NCBI RefSeq assembly: GCF_963678635.1
Contig: NC_087069.1
Span: 8,194,633 to 8,258,632, forward strand
DNA from: Symsagittifera roscoffensis
Lineage: Eukaryota > Xenacoelomorpha > Acoela > Convolutidae
Reading direction: 5' to 3'
DNA length: 64,000 nucleotides
Numbering within the stretch: the first letter of the stretch is position 1; each line of letters begins with the position of its first letter. The notes below the pieces were generated by a model. That model was not told the origin of the DNA. It ran no database searches and saw only the letters and a program-made list of their open reading frames with translations. Both the position numbers and the translations under genes were made by a program. This document shows positions 61,923 to 64,000 of this stretch, in pieces.

Positions 61923-62896
61923 AAAGAAATTGTTCAACATCGAAACAATCTATTACCTATTACCCAAAAGAATACGCACTATGCGAACTAACTCAATTAT
62001 ATTCTTTCACAGGTTTAAAAGTTATTCAAAATATCCCACATACAGAAAATGAAGTAAATAAACAAAAATGACACTCACCTTGAAAAACAAAATAAAAAAT
62101 CAACTACAACCAAAAACAATACAAAAAAGCTAGATCAAGAATTACCTCAAAAAGAAAGAAAAAATAGAAAAATGACAGAAAAAATTATACCCCAAGAACA
62201 AGCCAAAAATCAGAACATAGAGAGTCATCACAACTTAGAAATCAACCACGCAAAAACTACAAAACATTCATTCCACAATCTAAAACATTAAAGAAAGTTG
62301 AATTTCAAAAACAGCTTTAGTTTTAAAAATAATAATCTTCATTTTTCAAAATAACATGCTGACAAACACGCAGCGATTCTAGTTCAAAATTAGCCAATAG
62401 GATTCATTCAACCCGTCACCTTCTATAACTCTGACACAAACCAATTAGACGAAAGATATTAAACTCCAGGCATATCTATAACTATAATTTTACAACCTCC
62501 AGGTCAAAAATAAGCAAACCACTCAAACTTGACAACTAAAATAAATACCACCATAATATCATAACCCTCCCTTATCCAATAACGCAAAAATCAACAATAT
62601 TTCAATATTTTCCCAACTCAGACCTCAAAAACCCCCCAAACAAAAAAGTTAAATTAGCCTAAAGTAAAAGAACGACCATAATAAATTAGCCTAAAGTACA
62701 AAACTCTCAAAAATACCCCAGATCACTTGACAAATAAAAATAAAGTAAAAGAAGACTTCCCGAACACCATAAAATTCGCCCCCAACAACTTCTCACAAAA
62801 CTCAACCCACTTGTCAAAAAACCAATAAATAATTCGACCACAATTGAAAATTGCCCCAAACAACAAAAAAAATTCGATCAAGAAGCCATTTCTTAA
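61923..62896 (+). other. LTR-C pol end and A/C-rich spacer
   Basis: Up to about 62320, coding-like lysine/glutamine-rich pieces in changing frames probably belong to the pol tail. From 62320 the sequence is A/C-rich without a sustained frame. Confidence 0.35.
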
Positions 62897-63004
62897 ATGC
62901 TCTTCTCTCGATCAGTCAACATAATTTTCAACATTTTCATAAACATTTTAACAATATTTAAATTTCTATTCATATTTGTTTTGATACTTTTGAAGCTTTT
63001 GTAA
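62897..63004 (+). pseudogene. LTR-C third-frame N-terminal hydrophobic piece
   Basis: A 35-residue ATG frame that is almost wholly I/F/L (IIFNIFINILTIFKFLFIF), like a signal or membrane segment. Similar hydrophobic coding continues in the -1 frame from 63001 to a TAA at 63121-63123, just before the next ATG. Confidence 0.35.
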
Positions 63005-63123
63005 TAATCCTAATCATTTTTTGCAATATTTTCTTAATGTTCTGTTCCATATTCGAATTATATCTCCAATTTTCCCGAGCCATTGACCATATTCACAGGT
63101 ACGAAAACTCAAAATTCATTTAA

Positions 63124-64000
63124 ATGATACGAACCATTTTTAGTAGAACAGATATTTTTTTACTATTTGTAATTTTTATAACATTTTTATTATCTCTCAT
63201 ATTGACAATATGCAAATGTATAAAGAAAGCAATCATCACATTCGCCTTAGCAACAATCCTTCTACTTGTTTTTCTAGAAGAAGACTACAATAAACATAAA
63301 TTTTTTCACTGAAAGAAATCAATCAAAAAACCCTCAAAAATTGCTAACCGACAATCACATAGTCAGTCTTCACCGACAACATCCCAAGAAAACCCGACAA
63401 TACCTACAACTACCCAAAATTCCCAAACATCTACACGAATTTCTTTCCAAGATAACCCATATACTTTTGAAGAACGACACGCTCGCTTATCTGAACCACT
63501 AGAACCAGTTCAGCGACAGGCACCTCTAAGTGAACCAACATATAATTTGTACCCCTCACTACCACAAGACTTAAGTAGAATCAGACATCTTAGTCAAAAC
63601 CAAAATACAGGTGAAATAAACAGACAAATTATACATCCACGACGAAACAGAAACTCTCAGACTCCCCGAGTTAATTTTAATCTACCCCAATCCCCATCAC
63701 CAAGTACTCCAGAAAACCCAACTAACATATTGCCAGAAACCCCTACACTTCTTTCACAACGTAGCACCTCAAGTCTACCCTCCGACTACTTAGGTTCAAC
63801 CCCAACATCTGAACAAATACGTGAAAATCCCTTTAACCCCCCAAACCAAACATCACGACTACCATATTGGACAACACAATCATTCACACAAGGTGAACCA
63901 AATTTAATTAATGATCCAATAGATATTTCTACTGACACAACAACATCATCATCACTACCAGAAACATTATCACTACCATCAACACCATCAATAAGCCAGA
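63124..64000 (+). CDS. LTR-C downstream ORF: membrane segments and Ser/Thr/Pro-rich tail, runs off window
   Basis: The frame from ATG 63124 encodes two hydrophobic segments (IFLLFVIFITFLLSLILTI and AIITFALATILLLVFL) split by CKCIKK, meets a TGA at 63310-63312, then stays open for 229 further codons to the window edge. That second part is rich in S, T, P, N and Q (SPSPSTPENPTNI, TTTSSSLPETLSLPSTPSIS). It sits where env-like genes sit in some Ty3/gypsy elements, but no envelope family can be recognised. It could equally be an element-specific accessory membrane protein. Confidence 0.5.

Larger units (their letters stand above)
52300..64000 (+). mobile_element. LTR-C: large A-rich Ty3/gypsy-like element, 3' end outside window
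   Basis: Gag, protease, RT, RNase H, integrase with a GPY/F-like block, and a further downstream frame follow one another on the plus strand over ~10 kb, preceded by a ~1.5-kb non-coding leader. The left boundary is set only by the onset of strongly A-rich, G-poor plus-strand composition. No LTR could be proved because its partner is beyond 64000. TGGTGCGACCATCAG at 52581 is a weak primer-site candidate. At least eight frame changes break the coding region. Confidence 0.7.

Overview
The window is AT-rich animal nuclear DNA. It has spliceosomal GT-AG introns, a fibrinogen-related receptor gene, tRNA-derived SINEs, several terminal-inverted-repeat (TIR) element families, minisatellite arrays and three Ty3/gypsy-type LTR retrotransposons. 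Nothing looks prokaryotic. The sequence alone fixes 'metazoan, probably marine invertebrate'. A tunicate is a guess only, prompted by dense SINE/MITE content around small membrane-receptor genes.

Layout. 1-21.8 kb is mostly non-coding repeat mosaic: a tandem pair of MITEs (543-1319), a cluster of short coding-like fragments of unknown identity (3480-5363), copies of a hAT-like MITE with TIR CAGGGGCGGATYTAGG, a ~0.5-kb dispersed family with a conserved stem-loop, a ~59-bp minisatellite (12860-13830), a SINE (15057-15300) and another TIR element (18551-18935). 21.87-30.0 kb holds the last four visible exons of gene A. It encodes a single-pass membrane protein with six ectodomain cysteines, a cysteine-flanked transmembrane helix and a proline-rich tail with one PPxY motif (Shisa/WBP1/VOPP1-like architecture). 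Its 5.7-kb intron carries an old reverse-strand LTR element (LTR-A, 22526-27355). 30.73-36.53 kb is gene B, complete in four exons. It is a type II membrane protein with a coiled-coil stalk and a C-terminal fibrinogen-like domain, a plausible recognition receptor, preceded by a 279-bp tandem duplication in the promoter position.

37.56-45.08 kb is a ~41-bp minisatellite with 366-bp higher-order repeats, split by a young LTR retrotransposon (LTR-B, 38841-44914; 209-bp LTRs with two differences; CGAC target-site duplication). LTR-B pol is broken by one in-frame TGA and one frameshift. 45.1-52 kb holds a Tc1/mariner-type MITE that is one long inverted repeat (45158-45742), more hAT-like MITE copies, one ending in a 58-bp-arm palindrome (48874-49006), and SINE-like tRNA relics. 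From about 52.3 kb to the window end runs a third Ty3/gypsy-like element (LTR-C). It has a long A-rich gag lacking CCHC zinc knuckles, all pol domains, and a downstream open frame with membrane segments and a Ser/Thr/Pro-rich tail. LTR-C is broken by many single-base frame changes, and its 3' LTR lies outside the window.

The two host genes both encode single-pass surface proteins in the same orientation, 0.7 kb apart. They may share regulation, but nothing in the sequence proves a joint function.
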